Assembly (NCBI GenBank): GCA_902489945.1
Contig: CABUBZ010000025.1
Coordinates: forward strand, 1-29,208
Reading direction: 5' to 3'
DNA: 29,208 nt
From: an uncultured Collinsella sp.
Lineage (GTDB): Bacteria; Actinomycetota; Coriobacteriia; Coriobacteriales; Coriobacteriaceae
The position numbers and the translations under genes were made by a program. Within the stretch, counting starts at the first letter, position 1; every line of letters begins with the position of its first letter. Of the stretch, positions 14,269 through 21,006 are shown piece after piece. The notes below the pieces were generated by a model. It saw nothing but the letters and a program-made list of their open reading frames with translations. It was not told where the DNA came from and made no database searches.

Positions 14269-16755
14269 ATGAGTATCAAGCGTTTGGCACTTTGCCGCAG
14301 TCAGGGCCGTCTGTTTGTGCTGCTTCGTTTTGCCGGTCAGGATGTCGCCGCGCTTATCGAGCGGGAGGGTTCTCAGGCGTTTGCCCATGCGACAACGAGC
14401 GGTTCTTGTGTGCCGTCGCTGGTGTTCCCAGTCGATCATGGCCGTGTGCTGGCGCTTTGCCCTTCCGTTTTCGATTACGAGCGCGAGCTCGCCGTCTTGG
14501 TGCTTCCGTTTTTGGACGGCTCGTCGATGGATGTCGTTTTTGCATCCGGTGGCCAAAGGTTGGGCTCCATTCGCCTCGATAGCCGCGTGGCCAAGCTGGA
14601 ATCCAAGATTAACTACAAAGCAAAGCCTGCGCTGTGTGCGCTTATCCGCGATGCGCAGCGTGGCGAACACTGCGGCCTCTACGAGATCGATGCCATTCGC
14701 TATTTGCCGGCAGACTCCGGCGCGGTGTGGCGCTATGAGGTTACCTGGGCTGGAGACCCTCAGTGCGCACCTGAGCTCCAGATTTTCGATACGCATATGA
14801 ATGCCATCGATGTCACCGTGCATGTGTTTGAATCGCAGATCGATGTGCCGCAGCAGAACGGATGCCGCGTCAATAAAACGTATTTGAGCGTTGAGATGCC
14901 CCAGGATATACGTGATTTTGTCGCGATTGCAATCGACCCCGCGGGGCAGATCCAGAGCGGTTTTTGCGCCATGGATGGTCGCCTGTACAACGGCATGGTC
15001 GATGACAGTTGGAACCGCATGAAGGACGCGCGTGCGGACGACGCAGCTTATCGACGTTGGTTTGAGCAACATCGCGCAAAGCCGGGCGATTTGGCGTGCC
15101 AACGTGTCGCTTCGGCGGCCTTTGCCTATAGACCGCTCGTGAGCATTGTGGTGCCGTGCTATAAAACTGATCGGGTCTACCTGCGCGAGCTGCTGGACTC
15201 GGTGCTAGCTCAGAGCTATGGCAACTGGGAATTGCTGCTTATGGACGCCTCGCCCGAATGGGATGCGGTGGCCAATCTTGCGGCTGCCGCCAATGACGAG
15301 CGGGTTTGTCGTATTGAGCTGCCTGGCAACGGCGGCATTGTGCTCAACACCAACGCTGGTATTCAGCAGGCGACTGGAGACTACATCGCGTTCTTGGACC
15401 ATGACGACATTCTGGAACCGGACGCGTTATTCCAGTATGTTTCCGCGCTGAACAAGGCTGCCGAGGGCGAGCGTCCCCAGGTCCTGTTCTGCGACGAGGA
15501 CATGTTCCAGAAAACGGGGGAGTGGGGCCAGCCGGTCTTTAAGACCAAACTCAACGTTGACCTGCTCTATAGCCATAACTGCGTGACGCATTTCCTGATG
15601 GTGGAGAAGGCGCTTATCGATCGTATTGGCATGTCCCCAGAAGACGTTGCGGGCGCCCAGGACTACGACCTGACGCTTCGCTGCCTTGCGGCGGGCGCGC
15701 GGTTTGAGCATGTTGCGCACGTGCTGTATCACTGGCGCGTTCATCCGGGGTCGACCGCCGATGGCTCTGCCGATAGCAAGCCGTATGCCATTGAAGCCGG
15801 GCGCCTTGCGCTGCAGCGTCACTTTAACGAGCTGGGCATTTGCGGAACGGTCGAGGAGACCGAGACGCCGTTTGTCTATCGCATGCGCTATGCGCTGCCG
15901 GAGCCTGCGCCGCTGGTGAGCATTGTGATTCCCACCAAGGACCACGTTGAGACGCTCGATGCCTGTGTGATGTCGATTGCCCAGAAGGCCACGTATGCCA
16001 ACTATGAGATTGTCTTGGTGGAGAACAACAGCGAAGCCCCGGATACGTTTGCGTATTACGAAACCCTGCCGGAACGCGTGGCTTCAGCATCAGAAGGCAA
16101 GGGCATCGCGCGCGTTGTGTACTGGCCGGGCGAGTTTAATTACTCTCAGATCATCAATTTTGGTGTGGAGCACGCCAAGGGCGACTACCTGCTGCTGCTC
16201 AACAACGATACCGAGGTCATTAGCCCCGACTTTATCGAAGAGATGATGGGTTGTCTGCAACGTCCCGATGCGGGCGTGGTGGGTGCCAAGCTCTATTTTG
16301 CCGACCACCTGGTGCAGCACGCTGGCATTTTGGTCGGTGTGCGCGGCGCACTTGCCCATGCCAACCAAGACTTCTCGGCAAAGCGCGAGGGCTATCTTGC
16401 CCGTGCTGTGCGTCCGGGCAACTTTAGCGCCGTAACGGGCGCCTGCCAGATGGTGCGACGTGATGTATTTGAGCAGGTCGGGGGCTACAACGAGGAATTC
16501 GCCGTCGGCTTTAACGACGCAGACTTTTGCCTGCGCGTGTGGGAGGCGGGCTACCGCACCATCTTTACGCCCTATGCCGAGCTGTACCACTACGAGTTTA
16601 CCTCGCGCGGCAGGGAAGAGGCCAACGAGGAAAAGCTGCGCCGCTGGAAGCGAGAGCAGGCACTGTTCATGCAGCGCTGGCCGGAGTTCTTCCTCGATGG
16701 CGATCCGTGGTTGGGGCCAAACCTATCTGCCGAGAGTGAGTATTTCTCGGTCTAA
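14269..16755 (+). CDS. Large two-domain GT2 glycosyltransferase
   Basis: This 828-residue protein has an N-terminal region of about 285 residues I do not recognise, then two GT2 domains. The first starts at about 289 (PLVSIVVPCYKTDRVYL) with DHDD at 377-380 and an acceptor motif QDYDLTLR near 464-471. The second starts at about 548 (PLVSIVIPTKDHVETLD), has NNDTE near 625, VVGAKLYF, TGACQMVRRDVFEQVGGY and NDADFCLRV. The arrangement resembles the rhamnan or O-antigen polymerising GT2 enzymes that carry two active sites, and suggests it extends a repeating glycan. ATG directly follows the TAG of the preceding gene. The C-terminal part has a degraded second copy at 20289-20750. It closes the GT cluster. 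Confidence 0.85.
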   Translation: MSIKRLALCRSQGRLFVLLRFAGQDVAALIEREGSQAFAHATTSGSCVPSLVFPVDHGRVLALCPSVFDYERELAVLVLPFLDGSSMDVVFASGGQRLGSIRLDSRVAKLESKINYKAKPALCALIRDAQRGEHCGLYEIDAIRYLPADSGAVWRYEVTWAGDPQCAPELQIFDTHMNAIDVTVHVFESQIDVPQQNGCRVNKTYLSVEMPQDIRDFVAIAIDPAGQIQSGFCAMDGRLYNGMVDDSWNRMKDARADDAAYRRWFEQHRAKPGDLACQRVASAAFAYRPLVSIVVPCYKTDRVYLRELLDSVLAQSYGNWELLLMDASPEWDAVANLAAAANDERVCRIELPGNGGIVLNTNAGIQQATGDYIAFLDHDDILEPDALFQYVSALNKAAEGERPQVLFCDEDMFQKTGEWGQPVFKTKLNVDLLYSHNCVTHFLMVEKALIDRIGMSPEDVAGAQDYDLTLRCLAAGARFEHVAHVLYHWRVHPGSTADGSADSKPYAIEAGRLALQRHFNELGICGTVEETETPFVYRMRYALPEPAPLVSIVIPTKDHVETLDACVMSIAQKATYANYEIVLVENNSEAPDTFAYYETLPERVASASEGKGIARVVYWPGEFNYSQIINFGVEHAKGDYLLLLNNDTEVISPDFIEEMMGCLQRPDAGVVGAKLYFADHLVQHAGILVGVRGALAHANQDFSAKREGYLARAVRPGNFSAVTGACQMVRRDVFEQVGGYNEEFAVGFNDADFCLRVWEAGYRTIFTPYAELYHYEFTSRGREEANEEKLRRWKREQALFMQRWPEFFLDGDPWLGPNLSAESEYFSV

Positions 16756-16866
16756 GGCAATGGGTTTAGGAAGTCCTGAACTTTCTTTCGCTATGAGCTT
16801 GGAAGAAAGCAATGGTGGACTACTAACTAAGTCATATTACGAAAGCTCGATACTTCCGCGATAAGT

Positions 16867-16902
16867 TTATACAAGCTTATACAGCTCGATATTATTCGAT
16901 AT
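16867..16902. repeat. Two pairs of 7-bp direct repeats at 10-bp spacing
   Basis: TTATACA is at 16867-16873 and 16877-16883; TCGATAT is at 16886-16892 and 16896-16902. Each pair is spaced one helical turn, in an AT-rich 150-base stretch between the GT cluster and the ATPase remnant, which otherwise holds nothing I recognise. The layout suggests protein binding sites. Confidence 0.4.
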
Positions 16903-16904
16903 AA

Positions 16905-17513
16905 GTAGATATCGCACTTGCCTTTGCCGGCTTACCCGCCGGCGTTATGGATCTTATTAACGGCAAGGCGCTTACGTTCTTGCGTCGTGCCCTCTCCGAA
17001 GATCTGGCGCCTATCAACCAGGTGGAGGTAGCGCTCTCTATGGGCGATAGCTTTGTCGCGACTGGTTTGACCATAGAGGACGATCTTCTGTCGAGAGCCG
17101 CTAAGGCCACTAAGGGCTATGCCTATCTGGTGCAACTGGTCGGTTACTCCATTTGGCAACGCGCCAACTTGCATCGTGCCAAAAGTGCCATTGTGAGCGA
17201 GGGCGACGTCACCGAAGGCATTGCGCTGGCAGAGGCTCGTTTTCACGATGTTGTTCACGAGCCCGCGATTTCTGGACTTGGACTCAACGATATCAAATAC
17301 CTTTTGGCCATGTGCGAGGATAAGCAGCAGTCCAAATCATCTGAGATTGCTAAACGCATGGGTAAAAAGACCAATGAGGTCAGCTCTATTAGGGCTAAGC
17401 TGCTTCAAAGAGAGGTTATTCAAGCTCCGCAGAGGGGCTACGTGCAGTTTGCCGTGCCGGACCTAGATATCTATCTGCGAGAGAACGCCGCGGAGATTCT
17501 CGAGCGGTTCTAA
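16905..17513 (+). pseudogene. C-terminal fragment of an archaeal-type AAA ATPase, N-terminus missing
   Basis: The reading frame opens after a TAA at 16902 and continues as VDIALAFAGLPAGVMDLING, then TFLRRALSEDLAP. In the intact ATP-binding proteins I know, the A-x-A-G-L-P...LTFLRRA segment follows the nucleotide-binding core and leads into the helical lid and a winged-helix end, here KQQSKSSEIAKRMGKKTNEV, SSIRAKLLQREVI, QAPQRGYVQFAVP. Walker A and Walker B are absent, as are about 200 N-terminal residues. An ATG at 16947 could give a 188-residue protein, but it would lack the ATPase core. I read it as a 5'-truncated gene at the left edge of the accessory island. Confidence 0.75.
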
Positions 17514-17536
17514 ATCGAGGCATGAATAGCCGCCGG

Positions 17537-18187
17537 TTAACTGCCCTTGTCGACTTGGCTCGCGTCCCCCCAATCTAGTAGACTCTGAACCGTTGCTAGA
17601 TTGGGGGGATTTTCCATGAAACGCTCCATGAAACGAGTTTCCGGGGCCGTTCGGATGCCGTGGCGCAGCAGGGACTTGAGCTTCTCGGCGAACACCTGCT
17701 CTTTCGAGTTCGCAAGCAGGCAGACGCCCTCCTGCCGGTGTGCCACGTCGAACCACAGCTCGTCCTGCTCCATCGCAGCGCTCGCGTGGACCCCCAGGTC
17801 GAGCTTCGTGTCGAACGTGCTGCGCCCGTCGCTGACCTTGAGGTTGACGCGCCTGCCCTTGTAGTCCTGCTGCGACAGCTCCTCTATCTCGCCGGCGATG
17901 CGGACGGTTACGCCGTCGCCGAGGTTCGAGAGGGCGGACACAAAGGAGCGAATGGAGGCGTCGGTCATCGGGTACCGCACGAAGTCGAGGTCTATGTCCT
18001 GGGTTGCGCGGCGCCCGCTCCCCGACAGCGCGCACATCAGGACCCCTCCCTTGACCGTCACTCGGTCGCGCATGCCGGATGCCGCCAGCTTTGAGAGGAT
18101 CACGTCCTGGCAGACGCGCGCGGTCGCGTTGAGGCAGGAGTAGCCCTCCTCGCGCTCGTAGCGCGCCCTCATCTCGTTCAGGTCCAT
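17537..18187 (-). CDS. abiEii: AbiEii/AbiGii-type nucleotidyltransferase toxin
   Basis: This 216-residue protein is the toxin half of an AbiE-type pair. It has the DNA polymerase-beta-like nucleotidyltransferase signature: GG at residues 47-48 (VKGGVLMCALSG) and the DID pair at 64-66 (ATQDIDLDF). The EKLKSLLRHG segment near 175 is also typical. The ATG at 18187 overlaps the antitoxin stop (ATGA) and follows GGAGGAGG. The last 30 or so residues (from ENPP) do not fit the family, where K-D-x-x-D-(I/L/V) normally follows; the 13-bp inverted repeat at 17566-17608 is embedded there. The C-terminus may thus have been cut and replaced. The toxin may be attenuated. Confidence 0.82.
   Translation of the reverse strand: MDLNEMRARYEREEGYSCLNATARVCQDVILSKLAASGMRDRVTVKGGVLMCALSGSGRRATQDIDLDFVRYPMTDASIRSFVSALSNLGDGVTVRIAGEIEELSQQDYKGRRVNLKVSDGRSTFDTKLDLGVHASAAMEQDELWFDVAHRQEGVCLLANSKEQVFAEKLKSLLRHGIRTAPETRFMERFMENPPNLATVQSLLDWGDASQVDKGS
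17566..17608. repeat. 13-bp perfect inverted repeat
   Basis: CCCCCCAATCTAG (17566-17578) and CTAGATTGGGGGG (17596-17608) are perfectly complementary around a 17-base loop. It follows the ATPase remnant and is read through by the end of the AbiEii frame. It could serve as a plus-strand terminator (only a short T run follows) or mark a small mobile element end. No copy is seen elsewhere in the window. Confidence 0.7.
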
Positions 18188-18729
18188 CAGAATACCTCCT
18201 CCATGGCGCGCTCGAGGTGTGCCTCGCCGTGCGGGATTGCCTCCGCGTAGTCCTGCAGCCTGTATATGTCCAGCCGCTCCGACCGCCTGCGGAACGAGGC
18301 GACGGCCTCCCGGTAGAGGTCGAAGGGCAGCTTGTTGCGCGAGCGCATGAGCTCGAGGAGCATGCGCTCGGGGTCGTAAGCGGCAAGCTCGGTCCCGTCC
18401 ACCGAGACGGTCGACCTCCCGACGCCCAGCCATCCCTCCGGGATGAAGTGCTGGCGCACGGCGGCGTCGCGTATCTTGGTCCCACCGCGCTTCGTGGCCA
18501 GGTCGATCCGGTCGGGGGGCGCGGTCACGAGCCCGTGGGCGTAGAGCGCGGTCTGCCCGGTCAGGATGCCCCCGGGGTAGCGCTTCGCGATCACGGCGAG
18601 GGCGTCCTCGTCCCGGTTGGTCGAGTACATCCCTCGGCCGACGGGGTGGAGCGTCCCTTCCGACACCGCCTTGCGAACGCGGTACCTGCTCCCGAGTTCA
18701 GCCAGCGCCTCCCGGTAGGTGATCACCAT
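18187..18729 (-). CDS. abiEi: AbiEi-type antitoxin, winged-helix repressor
   Basis: This 180-residue protein is the antitoxin of the pair. An N-terminal winged helix (YREALAELGSRYRVRKAVSEG, LHPVGRGMYSTNR) is followed by the AbiEi C-terminal domain with YPGGILTGQTALYAHGL, RQHFIPEGWLGVG and DPERMLLELMRSRNKLPFD. Known AbiEi proteins bind inverted repeats upstream and repress their own operon. A 19-bp perfect inverted repeat lies 16 bases upstream of this start. The ATG at 18729 follows GGGGAGGT at five bases. In-frame codons upstream reach back to 18978 but would translate the operator itself. The stop overlaps the toxin start (ATGA). Confidence 0.88.
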   Translation of the reverse strand: MVITYREALAELGSRYRVRKAVSEGTLHPVGRGMYSTNRDEDALAVIAKRYPGGILTGQTALYAHGLVTAPPDRIDLATKRGGTKIRDAAVRQHFIPEGWLGVGRSTVSVDGTELAAYDPERMLLELMRSRNKLPFDLYREAVASFRRRSERLDIYRLQDYAEAIPHGEAHLERAMEEVF

Positions 18730-18744
18730 GCCGACCTCCCCTCG

Positions 18745-18794
18745 AAAGCCATATAAGCCTACATCTGATGACAATTGTAGGCTTATATGGCTTT
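18745..18794. promoter_or_regulatory. 19-bp perfect inverted repeat, probable AbiEi operator
   Basis: AAAGCCATATAAGCCTACA (18745-18763) and its exact complement (18776-18794) flank a 12-base spacer. It lies directly upstream of the antitoxin start at 18729. On the minus strand it contains a TTGTCA and a TATATG spaced 13 bp, too close for a standard promoter. Operator function is inferred from the known AbiEi autoregulation. Confidence 0.75.
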
Positions 18795-18913
18795 TCATGG
18801 AACGACTCATTGCGGCACCTCCCTCGCCATGACGGTGCCTTACTTTGATGGCCCTTTCCTCGTTTGCATCTGCTATATGAAGGAACGTCGATTCTGGTGC
18901 TCGGGCGAAGGCG

Positions 18914-19858
18914 CTACGCGATGAAATTCTCCACCAGCGTAACCATGGAGTCCTTCTCGCTTGGGTCAGAGAGGGCAATCATGAGCGTCATGGCCGCGAG
19001 CGCGTTGCCCTCCACGCGGAGTCTTTCGCCGTTGCGCAGTATCCCGTTCTTGTCGAGGAAGTGAATGAAGAGCGCCGCTGCAGAGCGCTTGTTGCCATCC
19101 AAGAATGGATGGTCCTTCACTACGAGGTAGAGAAGGTTGGCGGCCTTTGCTTGAACGGAGGGATATAGGTCTTGGTCGCCAAAGCCCTGATAGAGGGCGC
19201 TGATGATTCCGGCGAACTGGTTGTCCCGCTCTCGTCCGAACAGGGTGGACGACGAGTAGAACGGTAGGCTGCGGACGACTTCGAGGGCTTCGGTGTAACC
19301 GAGCTCCCAGTTGGGCTCGTTGCCCTGGGGCGCCTTCATCCTTCCCGTGTCGTATTCATCGAGCAGAGTCAGGCTCGGAAGGTACTTCTGTAGAATTTCT
19401 GCCGCACCGGAGAGTTCCGGAGTACTCGACCTCTCGAGGACCTTGAAGACCGTTCCGAGCGCCTCGAGTCTCTTTTGGTTGATGGAGTATCCCTGGAGTA
19501 GATGCTGCTTGAGCACGCCATTTGCCCACCGGCGGAAGTACACGCCCTGCTGAGACTTCACGCGGTAGCCAACCGAGATGATCATGTCGAGGTTGTAGTG
19601 CTCGACATGACGTTTGACCGTTCTTGTTCCCTCTAAGCGAACTATTTCAAAAAATGAAATAGTTCGAATTCCGGCAAGCTCTTCCTTTGCTGCGGAATGA
19701 ATGTGCTTGGAGATAGTCGGCACTCCGCGCCCGAACAACGTCGCCATCTGCTGCTGGGTTAGCCAGACCGTATCGCCGTCGACGCGCACGTCAAGGTGGA
19801 CTGCGTGGTCGGGGTCCTCGTACAAAGCGATCTGCTGGCTTGCGTTGGAATTGTCCAT
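18914..19858 (-). CDS. RhuM-Fic/Doc fusion protein (virulence RhuM family)
   Basis: This 314-residue protein has an N-terminal RhuM domain with a DNA-binding-like start (VWLTQQQMATLFGRGVPTIS, residues 31-50) and HYNLDMIISVGYRVKSQQGV, YFRRWANGVLKQHL, followed by a C-terminal Fic/Doc domain. The Fic motif HPFLDGNKR is at 250-258, with the catalytic His and the ribose-binding Asn-Lys-Arg present. Such enzymes transfer AMP or phosphate to a target, as in Doc toxins. No separate small antitoxin gene is seen next to it. ATG at 19858 behind AAGGGG. A perfect 12-bp hairpin, residues 66-74 in coding terms, sits inside the gene. A degraded second copy of the Fic end is at 27090-27325. Confidence 0.85.
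   Translation of the reverse strand: MDNSNASQQIALYEDPDHAVHLDVRVDGDTVWLTQQQMATLFGRGVPTISKHIHSAAKEELAGIRTISFFEIVRLEGTRTVKRHVEHYNLDMIISVGYRVKSQQGVYFRRWANGVLKQHLLQGYSINQKRLEALGTVFKVLERSSTPELSGAAEILQKYLPSLTLLDEYDTGRMKAPQGNEPNWELGYTEALEVVRSLPFYSSSTLFGRERDNQFAGIISALYQGFGDQDLYPSVQAKAANLLYLVVKDHPFLDGNKRSAAALFIHFLDKNGILRNGERLRVEGNALAAMTLMIALSDPSEKDSMVTLVENFIA
19638..19666. repeat. 12-bp perfect hairpin inside the RhuM-Fic gene
   Basis: CGAACTATTTCA (19638-19649) and TGAAATAGTTCG (19655-19666) surround a five-A loop. It is inside coding sequence that translates to the IRTISFFEIVR segment. An AT-rich stem of this perfection in a GC-rich gene is unusual and may be a binding site or attenuator. Confidence 0.55.
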
Positions 19859-20222
19859 GATGTATGCCCCTTCGGTTTAGTCGACATGCTATGATCCGCA
19901 CGCCGGAGGACGAGTGGTTTCAACATGCCGGTATTGCGTAGCTTCAACCGGCATCCCGCCGGTCAGTCGGCGTCGCGTGCGCCGGCTAAGCCAGGGTCGG
20001 GGCAGCGGGGATCCGCGGCGCCGGCGCTTCGTACCATTGGGGGCCTCCGAAGCGACTTTCACTCTGTCTTATTCTGGTAGATACAGTGTACCACGAAAAG
20101 CGAACATGCGTACGTATTTCTGTTTAAATTTTAGCTGGACGCGGCGGTGTGTCGTCCTCTGCCTTGTTCTCCGAAGCCAGCTGTATTCCGGGCCGCGGTT
20201 CTACAAGGCAGGGGGTAGTCAG
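19859..20222. other. Structured intergenic stretch, no recognised gene
   Basis: This 364-base stretch between the RhuM-Fic gene and the small peptide shows no coding pattern I trust. It holds an 8-bp perfect inverted repeat, ATGCCGGT (19925-19932) and ACCGGCAT (19947-19954), then a very GC-rich block to about 20036. In 20130-20210 are complementary pieces AGCTGG (20133-20138) with CCAGCT (20177-20182), and TGCCTTGT (20160-20167) with ACAAGGCA (20203-20210). The last pair would fold the leader of the small open frame at 20223 and cover part of its ribosome site. Confidence 0.5.
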
Positions 20223-20282
20223 ATGGATAGGATTATCCTTCTCCTACTTCTCTTGACCTTCCTGGTCATCCTGAGCAAGTAA
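20223..20282 (+). CDS. Possible 19-residue hydrophobic peptide, type I toxin-like
   Basis: The frame MDRIILLLLLLTFLVILSK is one hydrophobic segment with a charged residue at each end, the form of small membrane toxins such as Ibs (also about 19 residues). AAGGCAGGGGG lies seven or more bases upstream, a good ribosome site. The right arm of an 8-bp inverted repeat (20160-20167 with 20203-20210) overlaps that site, the kind of translation-blocking leader known for type I toxin mRNAs. No antisense RNA gene can be proven from the sequence. It could also be chance in a decayed stretch, since a gene remnant begins right after it. Confidence 0.45.
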   Translation: MDRIILLLLLLTFLVILSK

Positions 20283-20288
20283 TGGGCT

Positions 20289-20750
20289 TTAGTGGGTGCC
20301 AAGCTCTACTTTGCTGGCCATCTGGTTCAGCTAGCTGGCATTGTGGTCGGCGTGCGCGGCGCCCTTGCCCATGCCAACTGGGACTTTTCGGCAAAGCGCG
20401 AGGGATATCTTGCCCGTGCCGTGCACCCGGGCAACTTCAGCGCCGTTACGGGCGCCTGCCAGATGGTCCGTCGCGACGTTTATGAACGGGTTGAAGGCTG
20501 CGACGAGAAGTTTGCCGTCGGTTTTAACGATGCGGATTTTTGCCTGCGCGTATGGGGGCTACCGCACCATCTTTACACCTTATGCTGAGCTGCACCACTA
20601 CGAGTTCACTTCGCGCAGCAGGGAAGAGGCCAGCGAGGAAAAGCTGCGCCGTTGGAAGCGCGAGCAGGCACTGTTTATGCAGCACTGGCTGGAGTTCTTC
20701 TTGACGGGTGATCCGTGGCTGGGGCCGAACCTTAGCAGCGAGTGCGTGTA
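20289..20750 (+). pseudogene. Frameshifted second copy of the C-terminal part of the large GT2 gene
   Basis: The sequence parallels 16278-16740, the end of the two-domain GT2: VGAKLYFAGHLVQLAGIVVGVRGALAHAN, then TGACQMVRRDVYERV and NDADFCLRVWG. Near 20551, five bases are missing relative to the intact gene (GTGTGGGAGGCGGGCTACC versus GTATGGGGGCTACC), and the frame shifts; the rest continues in another frame as YRTIFTPYAELHHYEFTSR, LRRWKREQALFMQ. Differences from the intact gene are mostly synonymous, so this is a once-functional paralogue, not a recent exact duplication. The N-terminal part is lost. It marks the right side of the island that starts after the intact gene. Confidence 0.85.
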
Positions 20751-20793
20751 TGGTGCGCTGAAAATTACTGTGCTTGTTCTGGCTTGTTGCTAG

Positions 20794-20900
20794 GCGTAGC
20801 GCGCGTCCCGCCGGTTGAGAAGCTCGCAGTAGTTCGACACCGCCTCTACCTGCGGCGCCTGCTCCTGCGGCTCCTCCGGCTGCCCTTGCTGCCCTGCGGC
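20794..20900 (-). pseudogene. Possible C-terminal remnant of an unknown protein
   Basis: On the minus strand, a frame opened by a stop near 20900 reads GQQGQPEEPQEQAPQVEA, then VSNYCELLNRRDARYA and a TAG at about 20794. The Pro/Gln/Glu linker followed by an amphipathic end looks like genuine coding sequence, but I do not recognise it. No start is seen. It would be a fragment left by the insertion or deletion that truncated the GT copy beside it. Confidence 0.3.
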
Positions 20901-20943
20901 TTACCATCCTACTCACCCACGTATGACTCCCGTGCCCCGAGCG

Positions 20944-20983
20944 GGCAAAAGGAAATGCCCACAACGTCTCCGTTGCGGGCATT
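20944..20983 (-). terminator. Rho-independent terminator of the SIR2-HerA operon
   Basis: On the minus strand a 13-bp stem (20983-20971 with 20966-20954, one mismatch) and a four-base loop are followed by TCCTTTTG. It lies 24 bases after the HerA stop. Confidence 0.8.
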
Positions 20984-21006
20984 CTCCGGGCCGGCCACAA
21001 ATAGCT

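Noticed and set aside
13891..15102. A 403-codon minus-strand open frame
   Set aside because: It runs antisense to the GT2 genes and has no ribosome site or recognisable motif.
17463..18485. A 340-codon minus-strand frame over the AbiE region
   Set aside because: It is a different frame over AbiEi and AbiEii, both of which have proper motifs and starts, and its product is Arg/Ser/Pro-rich.
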